Of a DNA stretch of 64,000 nt, positions 1 through 7,754 are shown one piece after another (position 1 is the stretch's first letter; each line of letters starts with the position of its first letter). The stretch is from Pseudofrankia coriaricola. GTDB taxonomy: Bacteria > Actinomycetota > Actinomycetes > Frankiales > Frankiaceae. The DNA lies in the NCBI RefSeq assembly GCF_001854805.1, contig NZ_MBLO01000235.1, positions 1 to 64,000 of the forward strand. The letters are read 5' to 3'. Under the pieces are notes generated by a model, which searched no databases, was not told the origin of the DNA, and was given only the letters and a program-made list of their open reading frames with translations. A program made the translations under genes and the position numbers.

Positions 1-341
1 GTCCCACCGCCGCCGCGCATAGTGGACTTCCACGTGATCGGGTGAGGCACAAAGCTTGTGCCCGCAGCGCTGTCTGTCCGCAGGCCTCGAGACCGAGCGG
101 TGGACCGTGCTACCCGACATCCGCGCCCGACGACGCTCCACCAAGACAGCGAAAGCGGGGAAGGCCCCCGGCAAGCCCACACAGGGCTTGACACGCAACG
201 CGCCCGAAGCACGCGAACACGGGGCGACCTTCCCCGCCCACGATCGTCCGCGCCGCGCCGCGCCGCGCCGCGCCGCGACACGGCCAGGTCAAGCCAGCGC
301 ACCCGCCAGCCTCCGCTGGACAGACGATCCTCCATAGAGAA
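1..341. other. left edge, no gene supported
   Basis: Short overlapping frames here have no recognisable family. A plus-strand frame open from the left edge ends at 43-45, which could be the tail of a gene outside the window, but 14 residues are too few to judge. A run of about five CGCCG pentanucleotides lies at 249-275. The alcohol dehydrogenase gene on the minus strand ends at 342. Confidence 0.5.
249..276. repeat. CGCCG pentanucleotide microsatellite
   Basis: About five consecutive copies of CGCCG are visible. It lies in non-coding sequence just downstream of the alcohol dehydrogenase gene. No function can be read from it; such runs are prone to slippage. Confidence 0.8.
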
Positions 342-1460
342 TCAGTCGAAGCGGATCACTCCGCGAATGTTCCTGCCTGCGTGCATGTCCCGATAGCCCT
401 GCGCCACCTGGTCGAGCGTATAGGTGTTGGTGACCATGGCGTCGAGGTTGAGCTTGCCCTCCTGGTAGAGGCGTAGCTGACGAGGGATGTCCCTGGTGGG
501 ATTCGTCTCGCCGAAGAGGGAACCGACGAGTCGCTTCCCCGAGAGCACGAAGTCGAACAGCGGGATCTGAGCCCCGACGTCGACTGTCGGGGCGACCGCG
601 GTGAGCACGCAGGTGCCGGCCTTCCGGATGGCAGCAACCCCCTGTCCCACATGCTCGGGCTTGAGGACGCCGACCGTGATGACGACCGAGTCCGCCCCCT
701 GGCCGTTCGTGAACTGCCGGGCGATCTCGCTGGCCTCCTCCATCGACGCGACCGCATGTGTGGCGCCGAGCACCATCGCCTTCTCACGCTTGAAGGCCAA
801 CGGGTCCACGGCGATGATCTGGGACGCCCCGGCGTGCACCGCTCCCTGCAGTGCATTGGCGCCGATGCCGCCGATCCCCATCACGACGACGATGTCGCCC
901 GGCTGGACATTCGCGGAGTTGACCGCCGATCCCCAGCCGGTGCCGACAGCGCACCCGGCGAGGCATGCCTTGTCCAGGGGGATGTCTTTGTCGATCTTGA
1001 TGACCGACGTCACTGGCGCCGTCGTGGTCGCTGTGAATGTCGAGATGCCGCACATCTGCCCGACGGGAGTGCCGTCGGTGAGGTGCAACCGGTAACTGCC
1101 GTCACTCGACCGCACCCCTGCAAGCATGCCGGCACTGAGATTGCACAGCGTCTGCATTCCGGAAGCGCAGTAGCGGCAATGTCCGCACGAGGGCATCGAC
1201 GAGAAGACCACGTGGTCGCCTTCGTTGATCCCCCTATCGTTGGCGAACGCCTTCGTGACGATGCCTGCGCCCTCGTGTCCCGTGGCGAACGGATACGTGC
1301 CGACGGGTAGGTCGCCCGTCGCGATGTGGTCGTCCGAATGGCACATCCCCGACGCGACCAGTGTGACTTGGACTTCGTCGCGGCGCGGGTCGTCCAACTC
1401 GAGGTCCGCGACCTCGAACTCGCCCGGCGCCTGCCGAAGGATGGCTCCACGGGTCAGCAT
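342..1460 (-). CDS. NDMA-dependent-type zinc alcohol dehydrogenase
   Basis: A medium-chain zinc alcohol dehydrogenase of 372 residues. Catalytic-zinc residues appear in GMCHSDD near residue 40 and GHEGAG near residue 64. Structural-zinc cysteines have the spacing C-x2-C-x2-C-x7-C in CGHCRYCASGMQTLC, and the nucleotide fold carries GIGGIGANALQGA. The C-terminal SLFGETNPTRDIPRQL stretch is typical of the actinobacterial family that keeps a bound nicotinamide cofactor and uses NDMA as artificial acceptor; this subfamily call is from memory. The ATG at 1460 is preferred over the frame opening at 1499 because AAGGTGA lies about eight bases upstream and family alignment begins there. It lies downstream of a GntR/FCD gene, and an AT-rich promoter element is at 1492-1511. 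The physiological alcohol is unknown. Confidence 0.88.
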   Translation of the reverse strand: MLTRGAILRQAPGEFEVADLELDDPRRDEVQVTLVASGMCHSDDHIATGDLPVGTYPFATGHEGAGIVTKAFANDRGINEGDHVVFSSMPSCGHCRYCASGMQTLCNLSAGMLAGVRSSDGSYRLHLTDGTPVGQMCGISTFTATTTAPVTSVIKIDKDIPLDKACLAGCAVGTGWGSAVNSANVQPGDIVVVMGIGGIGANALQGAVHAGASQIIAVDPLAFKREKAMVLGATHAVASMEEASEIARQFTNGQGADSVVITVGVLKPEHVGQGVAAIRKAGTCVLTAVAPTVDVGAQIPLFDFVLSGKRLVGSLFGETNPTRDIPRQLRLYQEGKLNLDAMVTNTYTLDQVAQGYRDMHAGRNIRGVIRFD

Positions 1461-1787
1461 CAGATGGTCACCTTCAGTGAGAGGTTGATTGCATATCATA
1501 TTCTATATATGTCGGAAGGCGGCACCGAGACCGTGGAACGCTCAACTGAGCGCGCCAGAGCCTGCAGTTCCGCCGGGCCCTCCAACTTGGAAGCGCTGTC
1601 GACCGACGTGCGGATTCGCGACCCACGCGGCCAGCACTATGGCCCTGACCAAGCCAGGGCACGTCACAGATCAGGTCGGTGGTGCCGGCGCTCGGAAGTG
1701 TCCGAGCCGCCCTCGGCGGACCTGGCGGGGAGCGGGCCCGAGCAAAGGGCACCTGACGTTGCTACGCGTCGTGATCCCGCCGCGACG
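1461..1787. other. intergenic region with AT-rich promoter of the alcohol dehydrogenase
   Basis: This 327-base gap separates the alcohol dehydrogenase start from the end of the upstream GntR gene. The only structured part is the strongly AT-rich block at 1492-1511, unusual in this GC-rich sequence. The rest holds no recognisable coding or repeat signal. Confidence 0.5.
1492..1511. promoter_or_regulatory. AT-rich promoter/operator element, GntR candidate
   Basis: CATATCATATTCTATATATG lies about 32 bases upstream of the alcohol dehydrogenase start. A related element sharing ATCATA and TTCTAT lies upstream of the LLM oxidoreductase gene at 3489-3508. Because two GntR/FCD regulators lie in the same cluster, I infer that these are promoter or operator sequences of one regulon. 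The assignment is positional only. Confidence 0.4.
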
Positions 1788-2507
1788 TCAAGAAACTCGG
1801 CTGGGTGATGTTCCGGAAGCCGGCTCCGCGCCTTCCGGATCCCACAGACCTTGCTTCTCCAGCGTGTCGATGAGGCGGTCCGCACCTTCTAGGATGTGGA
1901 CCGCCATCAAGGATCGTGCTCTTCGGGCGTCGCCCCGCCGAAATGCCTCAACGATCATTGGGTGCTCGGCACGGGCACCCGCGACCTGGCCCTCGATGGT
2001 GGCGTAGAATCTGTTGGGCAGGTGCCTGACGACTGCACCCTGAAGCAATGCAAGGCGGTGCGAGTCTGCTGCCAAATTGACCTCGCGGTGGAACTGGTGG
2101 CCAATCTTGGCGATGGCTGCCTTGTCGTCGCTCGCGATGGCACGGTCATAGTCCTCCAGATTTTTTTCGAAAACCCTCAATCGTTCCGGTGTCATGTTCA
2201 TGGCGGCGCGGGCCGCGAGTTCGCTGCCCAGTTCTGCCTGTGCCCAGAACAGATCACGGATGTCCTGTTGGGTGAAGGGTGCTACGACGAAGCCGCGGCG
2301 AGGTTCGAGACGGACGAACCCCTCACTCCTCAGCGTAAGCAGTCCCTCACGCACCGGGGTATTGCTTACGCCCAGAGCCTCGGCGATCCGCTCCATGCGT
2401 AGGAACTCACCTGGGCGAACGGCCCCGGATATGATCAGCTCCCTGACGTACGTCGCGACCTCTTCTGGCAACTGCATCCGCTTGGATCCGCGGCCGCGAG
2501 CAGCCAC
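1788..2507 (-). CDS. GntR family regulator, FCD-type effector domain
   Basis: A 239-residue transcription factor. The N-terminal winged helix includes RIAEALGVSNTPVREGLL, the GntR recognition helix region. The C-terminal all-helical FCD domain carries the usual metal-binding histidines in GHQFHREV, in AEHPMI and near HILEG. FCD domains sense small carboxylates or related metabolites. I chose GTG at 2507 because GAGGGGGG lies just upstream; an internal ATG at 2477 is possible, and the longer upstream frame overlaps the LLM gene. It starts 26 bases after the LLM oxidoreductase gene, so the two are probably co-transcribed. It is a close paralogue of the regulator at 3814-4518. Confidence 0.87.
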   Translation of the reverse strand: MAARGRGSKRMQLPEEVATYVRELIISGAVRPGEFLRMERIAEALGVSNTPVREGLLTLRSEGFVRLEPRRGFVVAPFTQQDIRDLFWAQAELGSELAARAAMNMTPERLRVFEKNLEDYDRAIASDDKAAIAKIGHQFHREVNLAADSHRLALLQGAVVRHLPNRFYATIEGQVAGARAEHPMIVEAFRRGDARRARSLMAVHILEGADRLIDTLEKQGLWDPEGAEPASGTSPSRVS

Positions 2508-2532
2508 TACGCCCCCCTCGGCATCGGCAACA

Positions 2533-3444
2533 TCACAACCAGGTCCGTGCCGCCACCCGCTCGAGCGTCTCGACCGCGTCAGCCAGTCCGTTCGGCTCGT
2601 ACGGCATCTCGAGCACCACTTCGTGGAAGCCGAGCTCGGCGTATCCAGCAAGGTTGTCCTTGTCAATGGGGCCAGACCTCGGGTCCGGACCTGACCCCGG
2701 CTTTGCGACGAGCCGCAACTCGCTGAAGTCTCGGCCGACGTCGTCACAGGCTGCTTTAAGATGGCCGCGGTACCGCTCGAGGGCTTCCAGGCTCTGCTTT
2801 GCGGGGAGCCAGCCATCGCACGACGACGCGATGAGCCGCATCGCCATCCGGCTGAAACCTCCCCACAGGAACTCGACCGGTGCCGGAGCGGTCGGCCTCA
2901 TGAGGAAGGGCTTTTCGGCGGGTTCGTCGCCCTCAACGTGCACGGAGTAGCTACGATTGCCTGCGCTGATCAGCTGCTTGATCTCGGCGATGTCGGATCT
3001 TGCGCGAGTGCCACGTCGCTCGAAGGGCATGCCGACGGCGTCGTACTCGTCGCGGAGCCAGCCTGTCCCGACGCCGAGCGAGATCGGGCGCTCGGTCAGC
3101 CATGACACGCTAGCGATCTGCTTGGCGAGCAGTGCGGGCTTTCGTAGCGTCATGATGATGATGCTCGTCCCGATACGTGCCTCGGGAAGCTGCGCGGCCA
3201 GCCACGTCAGCGTGAGAAGCGGATCCAGCCACGGTGTGTCCGCACGGAAGGGACGCTGACCGTCCTCGGTGTGTGGGTAAGCCGAGGCGCTGGTCTCGGG
3301 TAGCAGCACGTGGTCGCCGACCCAGAACGAGCTGTACCCCATCTCCAGGGCGGCCCGGCACATCCCTAGCAGCTGAGCGGGCGGAAGCCTGTCGCTGGCG
3401 AGCGGGAGTCGGACGCCGACAGGGATGGGTGGACTGCTGACCAT
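2533..3444 (-). CDS. LLM-class F420-dependent oxidoreductase
   Basis: A luciferase-like TIM-barrel oxidoreductase of 303 residues, close to the usual length for TIGR03619-type F420 enzymes. Landmarks are GVRLPLASDRLPP at the N terminus, SFWVGDHVLLP for the first barrel segment, RIGTSIIIMTLRKPALLAKQIAS in the core, and RPISLGVGTGWLRDEYDAVGM, a hallmark of the F420-using group. The flavin-like cofactor F420 would supply hydride to an unknown substrate. The ATG at 3444 has GAGG about seven bases upstream. It is the first gene of a likely operon with the GntR gene, and an AT-rich promoter element lies at 3489-3508. Confidence 0.87.
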   Translation of the reverse strand: MVSSPPIPVGVRLPLASDRLPPAQLLGMCRAALEMGYSSFWVGDHVLLPETSASAYPHTEDGQRPFRADTPWLDPLLTLTWLAAQLPEARIGTSIIIMTLRKPALLAKQIASVSWLTERPISLGVGTGWLRDEYDAVGMPFERRGTRARSDIAEIKQLISAGNRSYSVHVEGDEPAEKPFLMRPTAPAPVEFLWGGFSRMAMRLIASSCDGWLPAKQSLEALERYRGHLKAACDDVGRDFSELRLVAKPGSGPDPRSGPIDKDNLAGYAELGFHEVVLEMPYEPNGLADAVETLERVAARTWL

Positions 3445-3813
3445 GGAAACCTCGGGGGTGTGGCGTGACCGACGCTGCTCAATGCGAGCATCATATATGT
3501 TCTATGTTCAGGGTGCCCGAGACGGCCGGACTGGTCCCCAGCCGGTACACACCATAGACGCGTCGTCCCTGCAGCGGGTGGTCGCTGGCTGGGGAAGGCG
3601 AGGTTCGGTTCGGGCGCGAAGGAGGCCTTGTCAGAGGGGTAGGGGAGGTGCACGGAGGCCGCTTGCGGGAGGGCTCGCTGTCGCTGTCACGGTTTGGGCG
3701 CGTGGACGGCCCGCGCGAGTGTCGCGAGCCTGGTCGCAGACTGGACACCGCTCATCGGCCTGAGCCGTGGGCCTGGTGCCGAGTCGACCGCAGAGTCGAC
3801 ACCGCACCCGGCG
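3445..3813. other. intergenic region carrying the LLM promoter
   Basis: This 369-base stretch separates the LLM oxidoreductase start from the end of the second GntR gene. Apart from the AT-rich element at 3489-3508 I see no conserved protein, repeat or RNA signal. Short frames on both strands look like compositional shadows. Confidence 0.5.
3489..3508. promoter_or_regulatory. AT-rich promoter/operator element, GntR candidate
   Basis: CATCATATATGTTCTATGTT lies about 45 bases upstream of the LLM oxidoreductase start. It shares ATCATA and TTCTAT with the element in front of the alcohol dehydrogenase at 1492-1511. It is probably the promoter and possibly the target of one of the two flanking GntR/FCD regulators. 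Confidence 0.4.
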
Positions 3814-4518
3814 TCATGAGGCCGACGCGTCTTCCGCTTTTTCTGTCCAGAGCCCCTGATCTTCGAGCCTCGCGATGAGGTGCTCGCCACCCTCCAGGAT
3901 GTGCTGCTCCATGAGCAGGCGCGCCTGGCGCGCATCCCGCTTTCGCAGGGCAGTCAGGATCATGGGGTGCTCGAAGTGGGCACCTTTGACCTGGCCCTCG
4001 ATCGTGGTGTAGAACCTGTTCGGCAGGTGTTTCACGACGGAAGCCAGCAAGAGGGCAAGGCGACGTGAGCCTGCAGCGAGGTTGACTTCGCGGTGGAACA
4101 AATGCCCGATTATCGTGATCTGCTCGCTGTCGCTGTTCGCCACTGCCTGGTCGTAGCGCTCAAGATTCGCCGCCAGCCGGTCTAGCTGCTCGTCGGTCCT
4201 ATTCTCGGCGGCGCGTGCGGCGAGTTCGCCGGCGAGTTGGGCCTGGGCCCAAAAGAGATCGCGGATGTCTCGCTGGGTGAACGGCGCCACGACGAACCCG
4301 TGGTGGGGCACCAGACGGACGAACCCCTCGCTTTGCAGGGTTAGGAGCCCTTCACGGACAGGAGTGTTGCTCACGCCTACTGCCTCTGCAATAGGCTCCA
4401 TCCGAAGATACTCACCGGGACGGACAGTCCCAGAGACGATCAGTTCGCGAACGTAGGATGCGACTTCGTCGGGGAGCTGTGTTCGTTTCGTTCTCCGCTC
4501 CGGGGTGATGCCAACCAT
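3814..4518 (-). CDS. GntR family regulator, FCD-type (second copy)
   Basis: A 234-residue GntR/FCD regulator, clearly paralogous to the one at 1788-2507. Both share LPDEV or LPEEV, RELI-SG-VRPGE, GVSNTPVREGLLTL, GFVVAPFTQ-DIRDLFWAQA, FHREVNLAA, HLPNRFY-TIEGQV and EHPMI. The FCD metal-site histidines are conserved (GHLFHREV, FEHPMI, EQHILEG). The two copies flank the LLM oxidoreductase gene, pointing to a local duplication and to control of the alcohol dehydrogenase/LLM cluster. The ATG at 4518 has no strong ribosome site, so the exact start is uncertain. A weak dyad GTAT-N10-ATAC at 4561-4578 lies upstream and could serve autoregulation. Confidence 0.85.
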   Translation of the reverse strand: MVGITPERRTKRTQLPDEVASYVRELIVSGTVRPGEYLRMEPIAEAVGVSNTPVREGLLTLQSEGFVRLVPHHGFVVAPFTQRDIRDLFWAQAQLAGELAARAAENRTDEQLDRLAANLERYDQAVANSDSEQITIIGHLFHREVNLAAGSRRLALLLASVVKHLPNRFYTTIEGQVKGAHFEHPMILTALRKRDARQARLLMEQHILEGGEHLIARLEDQGLWTEKAEDASAS

Positions 4519-4689
4519 GGCGCTCGTTGTGCCCTTCTCCCGGTTACTCTAGCGAACGGCAGTATTTTATCCAGGATACGCGATCCCATGGGGATCCGCC
4601 GCGGAGTGCCGGGCGTCCTCCGGCCGCGTGCGATCTCGTGTCCTGTCTCGGAACGGGCGTGGAGCGTGTCGCCGTGCTCGGTGGGCATG

Positions 4690-4885
4690 TCAGACCGGGG
4701 GCTCCAACGCCTGGACAAGATCCTCGAAGGCGCGGGAAGTGACGTTGTCGTCGGTAGCCTCGAACGTGCTGGGCCTGTCTGGCCGGGTGCTGCTCAAGGC
4801 GCCCGGGTCGGGAGCCACCGACCTGGTGGTCTTCTCGGAACTGGCCAGGAGGCAGCTGCTCCAGTCCGGTCGGGTCCGCCGGCAA
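4690..4885 (+). pseudogene. IS110-family transposase relic
   Basis: Two adjacent frames together read like the middle of an IS110-type DEDD transposase. One frame gives RLDKILEGAG; after a frameshift the next gives SSVASNVLGLSGRVLL and then TDLVVFSELARRQL. This follows the family pattern of an approximate RL-K-L-AGIKL, SVA-DVLGVSGRAML and DP-VLAELARG-LR. No start, no catalytic DEDD residues and no C-terminal Ser-Gly region remain, so it is a non-functional fragment. It lies between the second GntR gene and the TetR gene. Confidence 0.6.
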
Positions 4886-4995
4886 GTCCAAAGACGGCGG
4901 ATTGATGTGATGATTGGGCCGTGGACCGCAATCCGCAGTCGTGCCGATCTTCGGTGAGTGGCACCGAGCGGAGGACGCCGACAATGGTGCCCAGT

Positions 4996-5691
4996 TCACG
5001 CAGTTGGGCTGGTGGTGGTGGGCCAGTCCCCGGCGGAGGCGAATTCGGTGGCGAGGCCGGCGAAGGCGTCGTCCACGGTGGCCGCCAGGCTCCTGCCCGT
5101 GTCGGTGGTTCGCCACACGCGCACAGCGACGTCGAATGCGCTCACGGCGACCGACGCGACCACCGAGGCCCGCATCCCGGCATCGGCCTCGACGCCGAGC
5201 CGGTGCCCCAGCGCCTCGGCCAGCACCGCCCGCCAGTACTGGTACTTGCGCAGTTCCTGGGCGCCCAGCGAGGGAGTCGAGGCCACGAGCTGACCCAACG
5301 TGATCGAGCGTTCCCGGTCCTGCGAGAACGCCTCCACGAGCGGGTCCAGCGCCGCCCGCGCGACAACCATCAGGGGTTCACCCTGCGGGCGTGAGAGCGC
5401 GGTAGCGTGCAGCGCGTCGGCTCGGGCCTCCAGCTGCGCCAGGATGACGTCGTCTTTCTTGGCGAAGTACCGAAAGAAGGTGCTACGCGAGACCCCGGCC
5501 GCAGCCGCGATTTCGTCCACCGTCGTGGCGTCGAATCCGCGGTCGAGAAACAACTGCAACGCGACCGTCGACAGCTCGTCCCGAACGGTCTGGCGCAGCC
5601 GCTCGCGCAGGCCTACCGCCGCCGCGCCAGAAGTATCCGTCGGGTGCGAGCCCGCAGCTGTGCCTCCTGCAGCCGAGCCCGTAGCAGTCAT
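4996..5691 (-). CDS. TetR family repressor
   Basis: A 231-residue TetR-type regulator. The DNA-binding part reads ALQLFLDRGFDATTVDEIAA followed by AGVSRSTFFRYFAKKDDV, a textbook TetR helix-turn-helix ending near residue 80. The remaining helices form a ligand pocket of unknown specificity. The ATG at 5691 is favoured because AAGGAAGG lies eight to ten bases upstream; the longer frame to 5847 would run over the promoter. It is divergent from the MFS exporter at 5993, and the palindrome at 5862-5878 lies between the two genes, so it most likely represses the exporter and itself until a substrate drug or metabolite binds. Confidence 0.9.
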   Translation of the reverse strand: MTATGSAAGGTAAGSHPTDTSGAAAVGLRERLRQTVRDELSTVALQLFLDRGFDATTVDEIAAAAGVSRSTFFRYFAKKDDVILAQLEARADALHATALSRPQGEPLMVVARAALDPLVEAFSQDRERSITLGQLVASTPSLGAQELRKYQYWRAVLAEALGHRLGVEADAGMRASVVASVAVSAFDVAVRVWRTTDTGRSLAATVDDAFAGLATEFASAGDWPTTTSPTA

Positions 5692-5861
5692 CGGCCACCT
5701 TCCTTTCGCGCGTGCCGCCACCAGGGCACAACTTCTTGTACATCCTCCCTGGGCGTGCCCCTCGCGGTCGTCCGCTGGTGCAGCCCAGTGGGAACAAGCG
5801 CGGAGGGAAGCGCAGATCACACTGTGTTCGTCAATCATGCCATGCAAGACGGGATACAGTA

Positions 5862-5878
5862 CTGAGACTGAGTCTCAG
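5862..5878. promoter_or_regulatory. TetR operator palindrome
   Basis: The arms CTGAGACT and AGTCTCAG form a perfect 8-base inverted repeat around one central base. A second dyad element, ACTCAGT at 5885-5891, mirrors ACTGAGT at 5867-5873. The site lies in the divergent TetR/MFS intergenic region. Length and symmetry suit a TetR dimer; binding is inferred. Confidence 0.75.
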
Positions 5879-5992
5879 ATAGGTACTCAGTCCGCCTTCG
5901 CATCTCGACGGCTTCCGCCCCGGTCCGCGCCTGACGACCCAGGCATTCGGGGCCTAGCTCGCGTCGACGAGCCGGCCGGGTCTGCTTGAGGA

Positions 5993-7501
5993 GTGCGCTT
6001 GACGCGGGCAGCGAAGTCGATGATCGTGCAGCAGGCTTCGGCACCCGCCTACGGTGCGTCGACGGCGGTAGTCTTCGGCGTCCTGGTGCTGGCTGCGCTG
6101 ACTTATGCACTGCAGGCGTCGATGGTGTCCCCTGCCCTCCCCCAGATAGGAAGCGAACTCCATCTCAGTCCGGTCGGCCGATCGTGGATCATGACGTCCT
6201 TCCTGTTGAGTTCCTCTGTGGCGACGCCTCTGCTCGGCCGCCTGGGTGACGCTTGCGGCCGCAAGCGGATGCTGGTCTGCGCTCTGGCCGCCTTCGCCGT
6301 CGGAAGTCTGATCGCCGCACTGGCCACGTCACTGTCCGTCATGATTGTTGGGCGATTGGTGCAGGGTACGGCCGGTGCCATCTTTCCGATTGCCTTCGGC
6401 ATCATCCGTGAGACCTTCCCGCGAGAGCAGGTCGGCAGCCGGATCGGCGTACTCTCCGCGATGCTCGGCGGGGGCGCCGGCCTCGGCGTCACGCTCGCCG
6501 GCCCGATCGTCGACCACCTCGGCTACCAGTGGTTGTTCTGGCTGCCAGCCGGGCTGATCGGAGTTGTCACGATGGCGGCGGTCTTGGCGGTGCCGGATTC
6601 CGGCGTGCGAGCCGACCGCCGTGTCTCCTGGTTCGGCGGACTGTTGCTGGCGAGCTGGCTCGTTGCCCTGTTGCTCGGGGCCAGCGAGGGCCCGAGGTGG
6701 GGATGGACCTCGCCTCAGGTGATCGCGCTGTTCGTCGTCACCGCCCTGCTCGTGGCGGCTTGGGTAGCGACCGAACGGCGGGCCTCCAATCCAGTGGTCG
6801 ACATGCGGATGTTGTGCCACCCGACGGTCTTGCGGACGAACGTGATGGCGCTGCTGTTCGGGTTCGCTGTCTACTCCATGGTCGTGATCAACCCGCAGTT
6901 CGTGGAGACGCCGCCGTCTGCCGGCTACGGCTTCGGGGCCAGCGTCAGCGAGGCAGGCTCGTACCTGCTGCCTTCGACGCTGTGCATCCTGGTCGCGAGC
7001 GTCGTCGCGGCGGATCTCGCGGGCCGTTTCGGTTGGAAGACCGTCCTGGTCGCGGGGGCGCTGATCGCGGCTCTCGGCCCGGTCGTCCTGCTCGTCAACC
7101 ATGACCACAGTTTGTTGGTTTATGTGGCGACTGCTTTGTTCGGGACTGGGGTCGGGCTCGGGTTCTCGTCGATGTCGCAACTCGTCGTGGAGGCGGTGCC
7201 GGCCGAACAGACCGGCGTCGCGTCGGGGATGAACAACAACATCCGGACGATCGGTGGTTCGATCGGGACGACAGTCACTGCTGGCATCGTCGCGGGAGGC
7301 GCTACGTCGAGCGGCGTCCCGACCGAAGGCGGCTACGTTAACGCCTGGACGGTCATGGCGATTGGGTTCGTCGTCGCCGCGATAGTGGCGGGCCTGGCTC
7401 CGCGTAGACCCGCGCGGGCGTTGCGGATCGGAGCGCCTGGTACTTCGGTGCCTCCTGCGGTCGCCAGATCTGTGGCGGCCGGCGGCGGCGCTCGGTCGTA
7501 A
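5993..7501 (+). CDS. MFS drug exporter, DHA2-like (14 helices)
   Basis: A 502-residue proton-coupled major facilitator protein of the inner membrane. About 14 hydrophobic helices can be traced. Motif A after helix 2 reads GRLGDACGRKRML, the helix-4 arginine region reads GRLVQGTAGAIFPIAFGIIR, and the antiporter motif C region includes GGGAGLGVTLAGPIVD. These features fit EmrB/QacA-type multidrug exporters. The frame begins at GTG 5993; TTG at 5999, five bases behind GAGGAG, is an equally good start. It is divergent from the TetR gene with a strong operator between them, so export is probably induced by its own substrate. The substrate is unknown. Confidence 0.87.
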   Translation: MRLTRAAKSMIVQQASAPAYGASTAVVFGVLVLAALTYALQASMVSPALPQIGSELHLSPVGRSWIMTSFLLSSSVATPLLGRLGDACGRKRMLVCALAAFAVGSLIAALATSLSVMIVGRLVQGTAGAIFPIAFGIIRETFPREQVGSRIGVLSAMLGGGAGLGVTLAGPIVDHLGYQWLFWLPAGLIGVVTMAAVLAVPDSGVRADRRVSWFGGLLLASWLVALLLGASEGPRWGWTSPQVIALFVVTALLVAAWVATERRASNPVVDMRMLCHPTVLRTNVMALLFGFAVYSMVVINPQFVETPPSAGYGFGASVSEAGSYLLPSTLCILVASVVAADLAGRFGWKTVLVAGALIAALGPVVLLVNHDHSLLVYVATALFGTGVGLGFSSMSQLVVEAVPAEQTGVASGMNNNIRTIGGSIGTTVTAGIVAGGATSSGVPTEGGYVNAWTVMAIGFVVAAIVAGLAPRRPARALRIGAPGTSVPPAVARSVAAGGGARS

Positions 7502-7754
7502 GCGAGGAGGTGGCCAGCGTCCAGGTCCTCGATCGCTCGCCTGTTCGATCGTTCTGTCGCTGCTCCTAGGGAGGCCGCGTCCGGGGCCCGGCCGGCAGAC
7601 CCCTGGGGACGAGGCCGATCAGCCGGCGATCGCAGGGTGGCAGGCTCGAGATTGACATGCGGCTACTCCGGGCCTGTGGAATCATTATTTGTGCGGGAGG
7701 TGCCGATGGCGCGGTCAGGTGCATGTGGTTCGCATAATTACGAGGTGTGGGTTT

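Noticed and set aside
1-45. C-terminal end of a plus-strand gene entering from the left
   Set aside because: Only 14 codons are visible before the stop, too few for any assignment.
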